A DNA stretch of 64,000 nucleotides. Source: Romanomermis culicivorax. Taxonomy: Eukaryota > Nematoda > Enoplea > Mermithida > Mermithidae. Made by a program: the position numbers and the translations under genes. The notes below the pieces were generated by a model. That model was not told where the DNA came from. It saw nothing but the letters and a program-made list of their open reading frames with translations, and ran no database searches. Where the stretch lies: the NCBI GenBank assembly GCA_963922205.1, contig CAWUHX010000212.1, positions 310,001-374,000 of the forward strand, given 5' to 3'. Shown in pieces: positions 23,162-35,858 of this stretch (position 1 is the stretch's first letter; each line of letters begins with the position of its first letter).

Positions 23162-24235
23162 TGAGCAGCGATCAATGCATCTAAACTAGGGTATTGCCTC
23201 ATATCACAGGTGTGTCCATGCGATAGCCTATATCTCGCCCCTAAAATTTTTCTTTTAGTCTCGTTTCAGATTTCACAAATCAGTCGACAATGGGCAACTT
23301 CACCAAACAGATCAATCGACTTCAGCAACTCCATGCATCTCCAATTGGCATCAGCAACTCCACGCACCACTAACACACTCCACAAGCCAAAATGCACCAA
23401 AAAACCACTGGACCATCAACCGCCCGCCGTCACCATCACTTGAACGTTTGACCTCCACAGAGATGCCGCAACCAACACAAGGATGAGGACGCCCTTTTTC
23501 AAAGGACCTCCGTGTCACGTGCCGACGAATTTCGGCGAACCTCACGTGATTCACATCACAATTTTTTGTTATGTTTTTCCTTAGGTTTTGTGTTACAGTA
23601 ATTTGCATCAATTTTGCATTTCGTTTTTATAATTTTTACATGCAATTTATGTGTGTACTTTTTATGTTTCATTTCTGTTTTATTTGTGCACATTTTATTT
23701 CTGTTTCGATTTATTATTTTGTTATACATGTAGACTACGGTATGTGCCCGCTAGATAAGAATTTCCGTTAGAGTTAAGCTCTCAAAGCTCATGACTGTAA
23801 TTGGAGCACATCGTGCACCTCTTATCAGTAAAAACTAGTGACATTTCGCAACGTGAAACAACTAGTTGGAAATTCCCACTAGTTGACGTTCCTATGTTAA
23901 GCATGGAGAGTCAAAACTCGCCCCAATGCTTAAGGTTGTGAACTGGAAAATGTCTATGTGACCATAGGCATCTTCTGCAACCATTTCCGCTGCAGAAGTT
24001 AGCTTGGGGGAGTGTTAACTCCACCCAAGGCATACTGTAGTTTATGGAGCCCTTTAAAAGGGCATGTTTCGTTAGTTTGTCACTCATTTCTGGGTCTAAC
24101 TGTTGTTGCGTCTTTTCTAGCCTTGCGTGTTGCGTTTGCCGCTCGCCCATTATTATATTTTGTATTGTCAACTGGGTTTGCCGCTCGTCGAATAAAATTT
24201 ACATATTTTCGCCTCCGGCCTTCTTATACATTACC
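23162..24235 (+). repeat. Second LTR of element B (shared by B copy 1 and partial B copy 2)
   Basis: Probable start TGAGCAGCG after the polypurine tract; end at TTACC (TTACA in the other copy). Homology to the 5' LTR begins at 23,256, where that copy is truncated. Leader sequence of B, not host DNA, follows it, so the arrangement is LTR-internal-LTR-leader, as produced by unequal recombination between two copies. Confidence 0.65.
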
Positions 24236-24426
24236 ACTACAGTAACCCGACCGTAGGAACTCGTCCCCATCACCGTTAATCAGGAACCCCATCACCCTCA
24301 CAGAGGGAACGTTTGATACCACCCCCTACAGATTCCCAGCCGCAGTACCCCATGCTGAATGGCTCGGATTTTCGTACCCATTCATCGCCATCCATAGGAC
24401 ACCGCGCTTTGACCCCAGGACTGGTC
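24236..24426 (+). repeat. Leader of element B, copy 2, first part
   Basis: Matches 16,221-16,410. It is cut at 24,426 by insertion of element D and resumes at 33,677. Confidence 0.75.
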
Positions 24427-25326
24427 TGTAACGTACCTGCTAAGGCAGTACTGTAAAATATATAGCATACTGTATGTGATAAACATTTATTAAATTATAT
24501 TCATTTTCATAATTTATCGTCTCAAGGGTGTCTGGGATTCACACCCAAACATTCCTATAAAATTAAGTGAAGTACTTTATTTTGATCCGTTCACACCCCA
24601 GTAGCCCAATTAAGATGCCCTAATTAATTTGCACAAAGGCAGCTGGTCCCCTAGAACATACACTAAACCACACATTCCACGGCTACTGTAATCCCCCGTA
24701 AAAATCGTAAACAACACCTGCACACAGTAAAACACATAAAAGCCCTGCCAGACAGTAGTCTCAAGTGCAACGGTAGGGATGGCCCCAGAAAACATGTGTA
24801 TTCAGAGAAACAGATACAGGAAGCATGCGCAGAAGCACAAAGGTGTGGCTAAGTCCACTGTAGGAAGCAAGCAATACACAAAAAGCATACCCTACTAGAA
24901 AAGCGTTAAAGGGGGTGACTAAGTAAGCATGAAAAGCAAAGCAGGAAGCGACGATTGGCGGAAGTAGATGGACAGAAGCATGACCTCCTGCGAAGCCCAG
25001 GGAGTGGCCAAAAACGTCGTATAAAAAGAGAAGCAAAGCGTGATTTTGTTATCATTGGTCATTATTATTTGTAGTTTTAAATTCGTTGTTTGCAATCGTT
25101 TTATATTTGCAAGCAGCCATTTTTACAAAAGCATTTAAACCGAGGCCCGTTCATGTATTTGCAAGCCGAGACCGCGTTCTTTCGTATTGTTGTTGACGTC
25201 TCAAAGCAGCCGTCGATTAGTATCGTATCGCCCCATATTGTGAATCGCCCATCTCCCCTGCGCTGTTTCGTTGCCATAACGTCCATTTGGTTAAAGTAAA
25301 GTGCTTCACAAAATCTGGTCATTACA
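24427..25326 (+). repeat. 5' LTR of element D
   Basis: 900 bp, TGTAAC...TTACA, matched by 32,776-33,676. Differences occur every 15-20 bases by eye, so the insertion is not recent. A TATAAAAAG box is at 25,020-25,028. No gene on either strand is credible here. Confidence 0.9.
25020..25028 (+). promoter_or_regulatory. TATA box in element D 5' LTR
   Basis: TATAAAAAG, conserved in the 3' LTR at 33,371-33,379. It sits about 300 bases before the LTR end, as expected for a U3 promoter. Confidence 0.6.
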
Positions 25327-25331
25327 TATTT

Positions 25332-25344
25332 TGGTGACCGTACC
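25332..25344 (+). other. Primer-binding site of element D
   Basis: TGGTGACCGTACC, five bases after the LTR. The first eight bases complement a GGTCACCA tRNA 3' end, as in tRNA-Trp of many animals; the tRNA itself is not identified. Element C has the same 13 bases at the same distance. Confidence 0.7.
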
Positions 25345-25367
25345 ATACCGTTAACCACTGGAACTCC

Positions 25368-27245
25368 ATGCCCCAATCAGGTGTACTCTTATCCGGGCAT
25401 TTAGAAGCATTAGATAATACAGTAGTAATCATTTCCTACAGTAAGACAGTATTCGTAGAAAGCAAACTGGAAATCCCCTCCAACGAAACATTAAGCGATA
25501 CATTTAAAGGAATACAGCGTGAAGCAAAAATTGAAGCATTTAAGCAGAAATCTCAGCGTAAACCAAGAATGACCTACCAAACGCAAGATCATTCAGGAGA
25601 AATTGTTAGAGAACAGATAAACGATTTATTTTCTGAACATTTTCGTACTCTACACACACAATTGAATTGGAATACGGTAAACCCTACCCTAATAGACGAT
25701 CTAAGAACAGCAAACATTCGTAATAACATGGCAAATAATTTTTACTCGAAACCTACAGTATTCACAGGCGGCGTGACCCAACATTTTGGTGAATGGAATA
25801 AACGTTTAGAACAATTCATGGCACTTCAAGGCATGAAAGATACAGACCTACAGTTAAAGTTGGCATGTTTAGAGATTCATTTAGGAGGAGCCGCGTTGGC
25901 AAAATTCAAAAGTTTAGCCAATTCTGAAAACCCTCCCCACACATAGGAGCAGTACAAAGTCGCATTACAGGCATTTTTCCCAAACAATAGAGATAATGAG
26001 CTACATCAACAATTTTTACGCGAGAGAAAACAAAAGCGATCAGAAACAGTAACTGAATTCTTGTTTGATCTAGAACACTTTGCAACCCTCGCCTACCCTA
26101 ACTTTAACACAGACGCACGACAAATGATCATAAAACCCCTCTTTGTAGAAGGCATGCAAAACGAAATCAGGGAAGCAATTAAGTATAGAAGGTTGGCAAC
26201 CCTAAAAGAAATGTCAGACGAAGCAGCTTATATTGAACAACAAATCCTTAGAAATGAGTTAAAGTCTAATGCTCTTCCATTTATACCCCCAAAACCCGAA
26301 CCCATCTTTTCCCTAACCAAAAATACAGACCAACAGGACGTTTTGCATCAGTTAGAACAACAAGTAAAAGATTTACAGTTGCAGATCAAACAAAAACCTC
26401 AACCCCCACAACAGAGTAGCTACAACAATTTCAGTAACAATACTTTCAGCAGGAATAATGCTTACAGCAACAATACCACCCCTAGGCAACCCACATGCTT
26501 CCAGTGTGGACAACTTGGACACGTAGCTCGTAATTGTAAATCAGTAGGCACCCGAAAATCATGTGAAATTTGTTTTCTAAATAATCACAGTACGCGTGAT
26601 TGTAATAGCCGATGCATCCACTGCTCCCAAACAGGACATAGATCTGATAACTGCCTTTCAAAACCCTACTCAAATTTTCAATGTTTCCTATGCAAGCAGA
26701 GAGGTCATACAAGTAGGTACTGTCCGAATCAACAGAGTCGTAATATTCAAAATTGCATTGAGTACAGGCAACCCCAACCCCTCATGGACATTGATGACCC
26801 CGCATTTTACTCAACATTACCCGCCATAACTAAGGGCCTTCAGACTACTTTAGGAACCATTATGCCCACTACCCACCGACGTAGTCAGGAGGAGTACGTC
26901 CTCGACCTGGACCTACCCGATTGGTGCGCCATGTCACCACCCCCCACGCCCGAAGCTGCCAAACCCAAAAAATTGCCGCCCACCATACCCACAGACTACA
27001 AGATCCCCCAAAAACAAGAAACCAAGTCGCCCACTGCCCCCGAAACTCCATTGAAAACAGGTCGAAACTTGTTGTCTCTTCTCCATGGCCTGACCTCCAA
27101 ACCCTACCAATTCCGCCCCCGCCAAACACTGCTACCGACCCCCACAAGTAAGCAAATCCAAACCCCATCCCATGACTCAACTTCTAAAGTTTTACAGACT
27201 GTTCAGATTGCAAACCGGCCACCCCCACACCAACAGCCACGCTGA
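25368..27245 (+). pseudogene. Element D gag with four zinc knuckles (one stop)
   Basis: Capsid-like region in the first 250 residues (GEWNKRLEQFMALQG, a helical stretch, then ETVTEFLFDLEHFA). A Gln-rich linker follows, then four CCHC knuckles of the form C-x2-C-x4-H-x4-C in a row: CFQCGQLGHVARNC, CEICFLNNHSTRDC, CIHCSQTGHRSDNC and CFLCKQRGHTSRYC. A proline-rich tail ends at TGA (27,243-27,245). A TAG at 25,944-25,946 interrupts the otherwise continuous frame. Gag forms the particle and binds the RNA; one or two knuckles are usual, so four is high. The start codon is uncertain: the frame is open from near the primer-binding site. The env-like frame that follows is in the same frame as gag. Confidence 0.85.
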
Positions 27246-27305
27246 ACCGGCCAAAACGAAAATATACAATGCCCCGCCGCCTCCAATAACACATTGTATT
27301 GGCTG

Positions 27306-28994
27306 ATGTTTTGTATATTTCTTTGTATAATAATCCCCACATCGTGTAGTGCCCAATTTCAGATGTGTGGAACTTCATTGAGCGGTCACTCAGTCAGCAT
27401 ACCAAAACTGGTATCATGCATGCCCCCTTCCACAGTAGACAAACCCATACAGACATTCGGAAAAATCTATATCCCCTCCTCTAAACCCCACATAACAGAT
27501 GCATACAAATGCAGTGTTCGCAAACCGAAAATTTGTACTAATACAGGATTTTTTGGATCAAAAGGTATTGTTTTCGACCAAACCGAAATGCAAAATCTAA
27601 CCCCGCATGTTTGTAAGGCAATCGTTATAGACAAAGAACACAACGGTCAAAAATTATATGAAACCCAACCAGGATTTTGGTCAACAAATAACTCCCTAAG
27701 CGTAGAATACACATGGTGTTGTACAGACCACTGTACGTCGGTCACTAACGTCATCATAGAAATAGGACAAATAGCATCTTGGAATGGAAAATCTATGACA
27801 TGTACATTAGGTGACCTGGGGTCATGCAAACCAACATCAGGCCATTGTGTAATGACTGACGGGTCCATTATCTGGAATGAAACAGCATTCGAAAACTTAT
27901 GCCCCTTGGAATACAAAAATACACATCCCATAAAACTCACCCAAACCCACATGATAATAGAAGAGCTACAAGGTGCATTCTCCGTCAAAAACACACTCAT
28001 TTCGAACTCCAACTGCCCATTATCCAAGACAGCATTCTAACCGAACAAGGCATTGTTGTGCAAATAGACAAAAGCACCCCACATCGTAACACATTTTTAA
28101 CCCCAAAAACCAACGAAACTCATACTACATTATGATTTTGAACCAATTAACGCAAAACTAAACTATCTAGCAGACAAAATCCAGGAATTCGAAATCCAAA
28201 ATTTCAAAAACGTCTGGAGTGAATCATGCAGGCAGGCACAGCGTCACCTTGATCTAGTATGGCAAATTTTGCACCTTGATGCAACCCTCGGGGCGTGTGC
28301 ATTCCTACAGGGAACCGACATCATAGCAGAATTCACAGGAGAAGCCCTCACAGTCTGGCCCTGTAAACAAGTAAATGCATCCAAAGTCTTTTACAACCAT
28401 AAAATCAACCAAACATGCTACAAACTTTTACCTATTCTGGTAGGAACTGAACTCATGTTTCTGAGCCCAGGAGGCAACGATTTGACCCCTTTCTCACAAA
28501 CAGTTCACTGCCATCACATGCATGTAGCCCTTTACAAACAGAATAATACATGGGTCAGTGAAACAGGATCCCCGCATGTCACAAATTTACCATTAGAAAT
28601 TGTCTGGAACCAAAATTTCTCCCTTTTCCATTTTAATACACCTGCAATTTTTCATGATCAACTTGCAACAATTTCGACAAACTTACTCTTTTTGAAACAA
28701 TACATTTATAAAACTCACACACTTGAAAATGTTGTTAAAAAACTCATCAACTACACCGCCCAAATGTCCCTTAACTCAGATACAGTTTACAATATGATCT
28801 CAGGCATTGGCCAAGCAATCGGAAATACCCTCTCTGGCGCCGGTCAAGGTATAGAACATGTAATAACCGGTACTACCCAAAGTCTCACAGATGGATTAAA
28901 TAATTTACTCAAAGGACCCCTCCAAATCATTATTAATCTAGCCATTATTACTGTAGTCATTGCAGGCGTCGTTTATTCTTTTCTCATTCTTTGA
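27306..28994 (+). pseudogene. Element D env-like glycoprotein, located before protease-pol
   Basis: The N-terminus (MFCIFLCIIIPTSCSA) looks like a signal peptide. The ectodomain is cysteine-rich with several N-x-S/T sites. A conserved-looking block has RHLDLVWQIL, then an AEFTGEALTVWPC word and a KINQTCYKLLP word, the general pattern of glycoproteins of chuvirus/mononegavirus type captured by some LTR elements; this is a tentative reading. Near the C-terminus are a Gly-rich helix, HVITG and a membrane segment (IIINLAIITVVIAGVVYSF). Two compensating frame changes lie between about 28,010 and 28,140 and the frame has internal stops there, so the gene is broken. The position between gag and protease is unusual. 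The same C-terminal segment precedes the protease in element B. Confidence 0.7.
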
Positions 28995-29136
28995 AAATAT
29001 TTCCCTTTCCCAAAGCATCAGGTCACAAATGAACATGCGTAGGAAATACCATCACACAACCGATGCTTACATGAGACCATTCCTGCTCTCTTAGAATTAG
29101 CTAATCGTCGTGGGGCACAAACACAGCAGAAATACT

Positions 29137-32100
29137 TCCTTGTTGATATCGATACCCCCAGAACTCCTGCAATCGAACTCATTAATCAAATACATCAATC
29201 TGGATCAATTAAGCCACCCCAGAATGTGCCTGAGAAACATACCCCTCACATTCCAATCACACTTAATGGCAAGCTAATTACAAAAGGCATGATTGACACT
29301 GGAGCAGTCTACTCACTCATTGATTCGCAAATCGCTCAAATTCTACAGTTTGACATGAAACCCCTGCTAGTCCAAGCAAAAGCAGCAAATAACCTTCCGA
29401 TCCACTTTGTAGGAACCACTTTTGTTACGGTCACAGCCCAAACTATCCAGGAAACAATAATGGTTCATGTCCAAAAAGATTGCACAGCAGACATCCTTTT
29501 AGGCAAAAACTTTCTCAGTCGATTTTCAGAATATACTATCAACAATCAGAAATCTCAGGTCAAATTTGGCAATGTCATACTATCCTGCGATGGCTTAGAA
29601 TATAGCCCCCTTTCGACCCGTGGTGGAACTTATTTAGACAAAAAATTAGAATTACCACCTCGTACAGTAACCGAATTTACTGTCCCCTTGCCCAAATTGT
29701 ACGTACAAGTTAAACAGCTTGAATTTACTCCAAAACCCAAACAGAATCCCAAAGTTCATTTTGCGGTGTGTATCTCTGAAAACCAAAACAGTCGCATACA
29801 CATATCGGTCTTAAACACACAAGACACGCCCAAACTCTTTACCCTGGAACATGCATTGGTACCATCTCATGTTACATCCCAAAACAGAACGCTTCTGCTA
29901 AAGTAACCCCCTCGACGCAAAACTGGCCAAACCGTTTTGATGCATTCACATGGTTAAAAGAAAATGTTGATTTAACCTCCAGTGACCTCACAGAAACTGA
30001 AAAAACTCAACTTCTACGCGCCCTATCCAAACACCCTACGTTATATGCTAAATCCAAAATGGACGTAGGTAGAACCACCCTTGTTTCACATGCAATTGAC
30101 ACCAATGGCTCCCAACCCGTACGCAGGTACCTTTTTTGTACTTCCCCAAAGGAAAAGCAAATCATACAAGCAGAAGTTGAGCAACTCGCAGCAGCAGGTG
30201 TCATAAGCCAGAGCAATTCTCTATGGTATACCAACACAGTTTTAGTCCCCAAAAAAGATGGAGGCTACGTTTATGCATTGATTTTAGAGGCCTCGATAAA
30301 GTAACCAAAGAAGATACATACCCCTTGCCCCGCATAGACGAAATTCTAGACACCCTGCGTGGAATGAAATATTTTACATCCCTTGACCAATCCAATGCCT
30401 ATTATTCCATTCCCATAGCACAAGCAGACAGAGAAAAAACTGCCTTTAATTGCTCAGCCGGACAATATCAGTTTAACTATCTTCCCTTTGGCCTCACCAA
30501 TGCCCCAGCCACATTCCAAAGGTTAATGGATGTTATTCTTTTGGGATTGCAATGGAACACATGCCTTGTCTATCTTGACGATGTTTTAGTCTTCGCAGAC
30601 TCCCATGCCCAAATGCTGGAATGTTTAGACACTATCCTTGCCCGGTTCTCCCAAGCAGGTGTTAAACTAAACATACAAAAATGCAAATTCTGCCAGCCCC
30701 AAGTCCAATACTTAGGCCACGTCATTTCTCAGCAAGGCATTTCACCAGACCCCAATAAGGTACAGTCCATTTATGACATACCCACGCCCAAAAGCTCAAA
30801 AGAAGTTAAGTCATTCCTTGGCCTACCCTCCTATTATTGTAGATTCATCCCAAATTGCTCCCAAATCTCTACCCCACTCACAGCCCTACTCAAAAAGAAT
30901 TCAGAATTTTCCTGGGGCCCTGAACAGCAAAACGCATTCACTAAACTAAAAGAATTGTTAATTCATGCCCCAATACAGCAGCATCCCGATTTCACCAAAC
31001 CATTTATTCTGCAAACTGACGCCTCAAAACTCGGAATTGGCGCCATTCTCAGCCAATTAGACAGTAAAGGTCAGGATCGCCCCATTCCTTTTGGGAGCCG
31101 CACATTAAAACCCGCAGAACGCAACTACCCAATAACTGAGTTGGAAACCCTTGCAGTAGTTGGGTTCGTCAAGTATTTCCGCCCCTATCTTTTCCAGCAA
31201 CATGTTATTGTACACACTGACCATACTTCAGTTCAGGCAGTCTTACAGAACGAAAACCCGTCCCCTCGCATTGCCCGTTGGGGATTAGCCCTCTCTGGTA
31301 TTCAACTCGACATTCGACCTAAGAAAGGCACTGCTAACCGCAACGCAGATGCTGTTTCTCAATTCCCCTCACACACAGCGAAACAATCCTTTGATATTGA
31401 GCAACAAGAAACCGGCCCTGAAATCTCAACCATAAATTCTGTTCTTGAGGCCGAAGCAACTGAATAAGAAGAGCAACAGAAAAATTTTGCTGAACTTCAA
31501 GGCACTGACCCAACTGTCAAAAGTATTTTAGCAAAAATCGCCAAAAAACACCCCCTTACTATGATCAAATTCGCAGTGCATCAAAACATCCTCTTTCGTA
31601 TAGTCAACAAACAGGCAAAACTATACATCCCCAAGTCACAAGTCCAGCATCTCATTGCCTCCCATCATGACAGCAAATTCACAGGTCATTTCGCTGCCAG
31701 GAAAACTTTACACTTGCTCAGGCAAAAATATTTTTGGCCCCAAATGAGCCGTGATATCAAATGTTACTGCAAAACTTGCCACCCATGCCAGACACAAAAA
31801 GCCCTCCGACACAGAATACATGCGAATCTGGTACCCATTCAGCCGACTGGCTCATTTGATAGAGTCGGTATTGATGCATGGGGCCCTTAGCCCTCACTGA
31901 AGACGGCAACCGATTCATTGTCGTTTTCATTGATTATTTCACCAAATATGTGGAGGCATTCGGGACCCCTGACATCACTGCAGCCACTATCGCCAAATTA
32001 TTCGTAACCAAAATCGTTTGCCATCATGGCTCCCCAAAAATCATCCATTGTGATCGTGGCTCCGATTTTGTATCTGATCTCTTTTCACGGATCACTAGCT

Positions 32101-32744
32101 TATGCAATGCTCAAAAAATTCATACCACCCCATACCATCCCATTGCGAATGGGGAAGTTGAGCGTTGCAACCAGACCCTAGCCACCCATATCCGCATGTA
32201 CATCAATTCAAATCACACTGATTGGGATACTTATCTACCATATGCCATTTTTTCGATCAACATTCATAAGAATGATAGCACCTCATATCCCCCATTTGAA
32301 TTGCAACTCGGTAGACAGGCTAATCTTCCATCGGACGCAGCTTTAAATTTCTTCCCCACGTCCTACATGGTTGATTTAGTCGATTACGCCCTTCGTGTAA
32401 AATCTCACTTTACTGAAGCACTCTCAACCATACAGAAAAGCTTGCAAAAAGCCCAAGATCACTATACCCGTCAGTATAACAAGCATGCGCAGAACATATG
32501 TTACAAGGCGGGTGATCTTATTCTCTACAAAAATCATTCATGTAAACAAGGGCTGACTCCCAAATTCCTCCCTCACTAAAACGGGCCCTATACAGTTATA
32601 AATTTCATGTACCCCAGCGTTACACTCAAACACACCCATAAGAATATCACATTTACAGTACATGTAAAGGAGACAACCCCTTTCTACCCTCCGAAAGCAC
32701 CTATCGAATCTGCCCCCACCCCTCCTCAACCTCGAAAGCCTTGA
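29137..32744 (+). pseudogene. Element D protease-RT-RNase H-integrase polyprotein (decayed)
   Basis: Retropepsin at about 29,226-29,620 (KGMIDTGAVYSLID, LLGKNFL). RT at 30,060-30,700 (CIDFRGLDK, SLDQSNAYY, LPFGLTNAP, YLDDVL). RNase H follows (QTDASKLGIG, ELETLAVV, TDHTSV), then the integrase zinc-binding region (HHDSKFTGH, CKTCHPC) and core (FIDYFTKYVEA, CDRGSDF, NGEVERCNQ). The C-terminal domain runs to the TGA at 32,742. Breaks: TAA 29,904, a frame change near 30,280, TAA 31,465, a frame change near 31,880, TAA 32,577. Just upstream of the retropepsin, a YFLVDIDTPRTPAIE stretch aligns with the start of the degenerate protease-like domain of element B, suggesting D has lost most of that domain. 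Closest relative in the window is element B. Confidence 0.9.
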
Positions 32745-32761
32745 ACGAGGACGTTCAACTC

Positions 32762-32775
32762 CGGAAGGAAGGAAA
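32762..32775 (+). other. Polypurine tract of element D
   Basis: GGAAGGAAGGAAA directly before TGTAACATACC, the 3' LTR start. Confidence 0.7.
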
Positions 32776-33676
32776 TGTAACATACCTGCTAACGCGGTAC
32801 TGTAAAATATGTAGCATACTGTATGTGATAAACATTTATTAAATATAATTCCTTTTCATATTGTATCATCTCAAGGGTGTCTGGGATTTACACCCAAATA
32901 TTCCTATAAAATTAGGTGAAGTACTTTATTTTGATCCGTTCACACCCCAGTAGCCCAATTAAGATGCCCTAATTAATTTTCACAAACAGCAGCTGGTCCC
33001 CTAGAACCTACACTAAACCACACATTCCACGGCTACTGTAATCCCCCGTAAAAATCGTAAACAACACGTGCACACAGTAAAATGAGTAAAAGCCCCGCCA
33101 GACAGTAGTCTCAAGTGCAACGGTAGCGACTGCCCCACAAAACATGTGTATTCAGAGAAACAGATACAGGAAGCATGCACAGAAGCACAAAGGTGTGGCT
33201 AAGCCCACCGTAGGAAGCAAGCAATACACGAAAAGCATACCGTACTAGAAAAGCATTAAAGGGCGTGACTAAGTAAGCATGAAAAGCAAAGCGGGAAGCG
33301 ACAATTGGCGGAAGAAGATGGACAGAAGCACGACCTTCCACGACGCCCAGGGAGTGGCCAAAAACGTCATATAAAAAGAGAAGCAAAGCGTGATTTTATT
33401 ATTATTGGTCATTATTATTCCTAGTTTTAAATTCATTGTTTGCGATCGTTTTATATTTGCAATTGGCCATTTTTACGAAAGCATTTAAACCGAGGCCCAT
33501 TCGTGTATTTGCAAGCCGAGACTGCGTTCTTTCGTATTGTTGTCGATGTCTCAAAGCAGCCGTCGATTAGTATCCTATCGCCCCATATTGTGAATCACCC
33601 GTCTCCCCCGCGCCATTTCATTGCCGTAACGTCCATTTGGTTAAAGTAAAGTGCTTCACAAAATCTGGTTGTTACA
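32776..33676 (+). repeat. 3' LTR of element D
   Basis: 901 bp, partner of 24,427-25,326, ending GTTACA. The flanking four bases are CGTC (33,677-33,680); before the 5' LTR they are GGTC. That is compatible with a 4-base duplication carrying one change, since the undisturbed B copy reads CCGTCGCTC at this point. Confidence 0.9.
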
Positions 33677-34232
33677 CGTCGCTCATCGCCGAGTACTTGA
33701 AGAAGAGGAGTAGTAAGTCTTCTCAGGGGTTATTACTGATGAGGGTATATTTGTCGGAGTCTCCCCCTAAGCTAGTTTCCCTTGGAAGTACCCTCATTTG
33801 AGAAAGCCCTCAGACCCTTAAGGTCAGGGCCAATAAGGGGATTTAGGTTAACAATCGGGTCCCCTACAGTATGCCATTCTGCGAATGGCACCGTCCCTCA
33901 TTCCCAGCGAGTGAGGACTAGGGATTGGCACCCCTGACCGGGCTGCATTGTCCATTATTCTACAGCATAACCCAAGGACAAGGCCATGGTACACCATAGG
34001 TTTACCTGTGGGAGTACCAGCTGGGTTAGGTTCCCAAAACGTAGGCCATTACCAGAGCCACCCAATGGGGTCACAGCATGTTCACCTACAGTGTCATGGC
34101 CATATTTCCTATGGGATAGGGTATGGGTTTCCCATCAATGTGACTTATCACCACTTCGTTTAATGTGACATGGCTCCCACTTCGTTTAATGTGACACATG
34201 AATGGGCGTAACTGCACCAAGAACCCAGCTAC
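33677..34232 (+). repeat. Leader of element B, copy 2, second part
   Basis: Matches 16,408-16,963 closely and ends at the same CCCAGCTA point. Together with 24,236-24,426 it forms a partial B copy into which D inserted. The open frame at 33,948-34,163 is not supported as a gene. Confidence 0.8.
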
Positions 34233-35858
34233 CCCCCATTTGCTTAACCCATAAAATTTGGTTGTTTTTGACAATTAAAAATAGAATTAAGCTGAAATTT
34301 GATAACATAGTTTTAAAATACATTTCAGATTCATCATTTTCAAAGAAGAATTCGAAATTTCAAATATGTAATTACTGTCGAATATCCATAGTTTCACAAA
34401 GAAATAAAAGGGCGTTAAAAAATTCCCATTTTGGTGCTTTTCCAGAACCGGACGCCTTTTTCGAATTCTTTTGAAAATTATCTCGTAAATATTCTCATTA
34501 ATTGCGGGATGCGCTCCCTTAAAACATCATTTTTGTTGAACCGTTTGAAATTAAGAAAAAATTGAATGAAATTAAATCTTACGATCCAAATCTAATAATT
34601 GACCAATTTTTGTCAAATTTCACTCCCATAGTGCCGAATCCTTATAATCTTTCGATTTTTTGTTCCAGAGTGAGGGGAAATTTTGAATTTCGGGCGGAGG
34701 TTCCTCCCTACCCCCCACTACATGTCTTGGGTAGAGTGGAGTCCACTCCCCGAGGTAGAGAAAATGTTTTTTGCATAAACAAACATTACGAAAAAACTGG
34801 GTGATTAAATCGCACTTTTGTCTTGAAAAAGGATAAAAATACCACTTTCGGCACAAATTAGTCAAATTTTCGAAAATATGACTGATTTTTGACCAAAAAT
34901 CAGTCATTTTTGACCAAAAATCAGTCATTTTTGACTTTAAAAAATGACAAAATTCGAACATTTTGGTGTAAAAATTCATCTCGAGGGGAGTCCCTATACC
35001 TAGGTGTACGATGGCCCCAGCCACGGCGGGGCACCCTATACCTGCCCATGCCGGGGCTTCCTACGGCACCCCTCCCCCGAACGTATGACATTGCGTTTTA
35101 AAACGCACCAGGCACAGTAGCCATGTATTTTCCGCGCGTAATATTTTTCGAATTTTCCACCGTGCATCCAAAAATGGTTTTCCTCACTTGGGAAACAGTC
35201 CAAGGATTTTTCCCCATTTCAGAAACAGGTTTTGAATAGTCGCATGGGATCGCATCGCGCCAAGGAAGGAGGCTCGAAAATCAAGTACAATCGTGTGCCA
35301 TGAGCAAAAAACAATACTTTACTGTACTGCAGCGGTGGTCCCTGATCCACATGAATTACAAAGCGTGCGGAAAAGTAGAAATGGTTCCTACTTGTCCGCA
35401 CGCCAACATTATTGGGCAGCGTTTTTTTTTGTGCACGGACATTTGTGCCAATTGGCACAAAGGGCCAAAAAAATTTGTGCCAATGGCACAAAAAAATTTT
35501 TCACTCAAAAAACCTACTGAAAACCATAAAAGTGTTTTGTGCCATGAATTATAACAATATGCCATGTTTTCGATCTAAATTTGGTCATTTTTTAAAGCTC
35601 AATTCGCACGTGCTTTTGTCATGTCCATGAGCTTCTCTGTATTATTCATATTTACTCTTGTATTTCTTTGCATTTAATAAATTTATTTTCTTTCTTTCAA
35701 GTTTGATAAAAACTAACTGAAGATACTTTCACCGCATTCATTTGCGTGCCTGCTCTATTTTCTCTAACCACGTCAACGAGATAAGAAAAACTGATCTAAG
35801 AAACGGTTTCTACGATCCGAAAAGAAATTGAATGCTGCGAAAATATAGATATTTTTAT
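34233..35858. other. No gene; MITE-like and palindromic AT-rich DNA
   Basis: 34,690-35,050 has imperfect inverted ends (GGTAGAGTGGAGTCCACTCCCC near 34,730 and GAGGGGAGTCCCTATACC near 34,985) around an AT-rich core, like a MITE, but no target duplication was found. 34,880-34,937 is a tandem of a self-complementary unit (TTTTTGACCAAAAATCAGTCA). A perfect 18-base palindrome, TTGTGCCAATTGGCACAA, lies at 35,443-35,460, and a near copy follows at about 35,480. Confidence 0.5.

Noticed and set aside
24610..25376. Minus-strand frames in the D LTRs (24,610-25,376 and 33,111-33,386) as an antisense gene
   Set aside because: They are present in both LTRs only because the LTRs are duplicated; no motif, and they overlap the TATA and U3 region.
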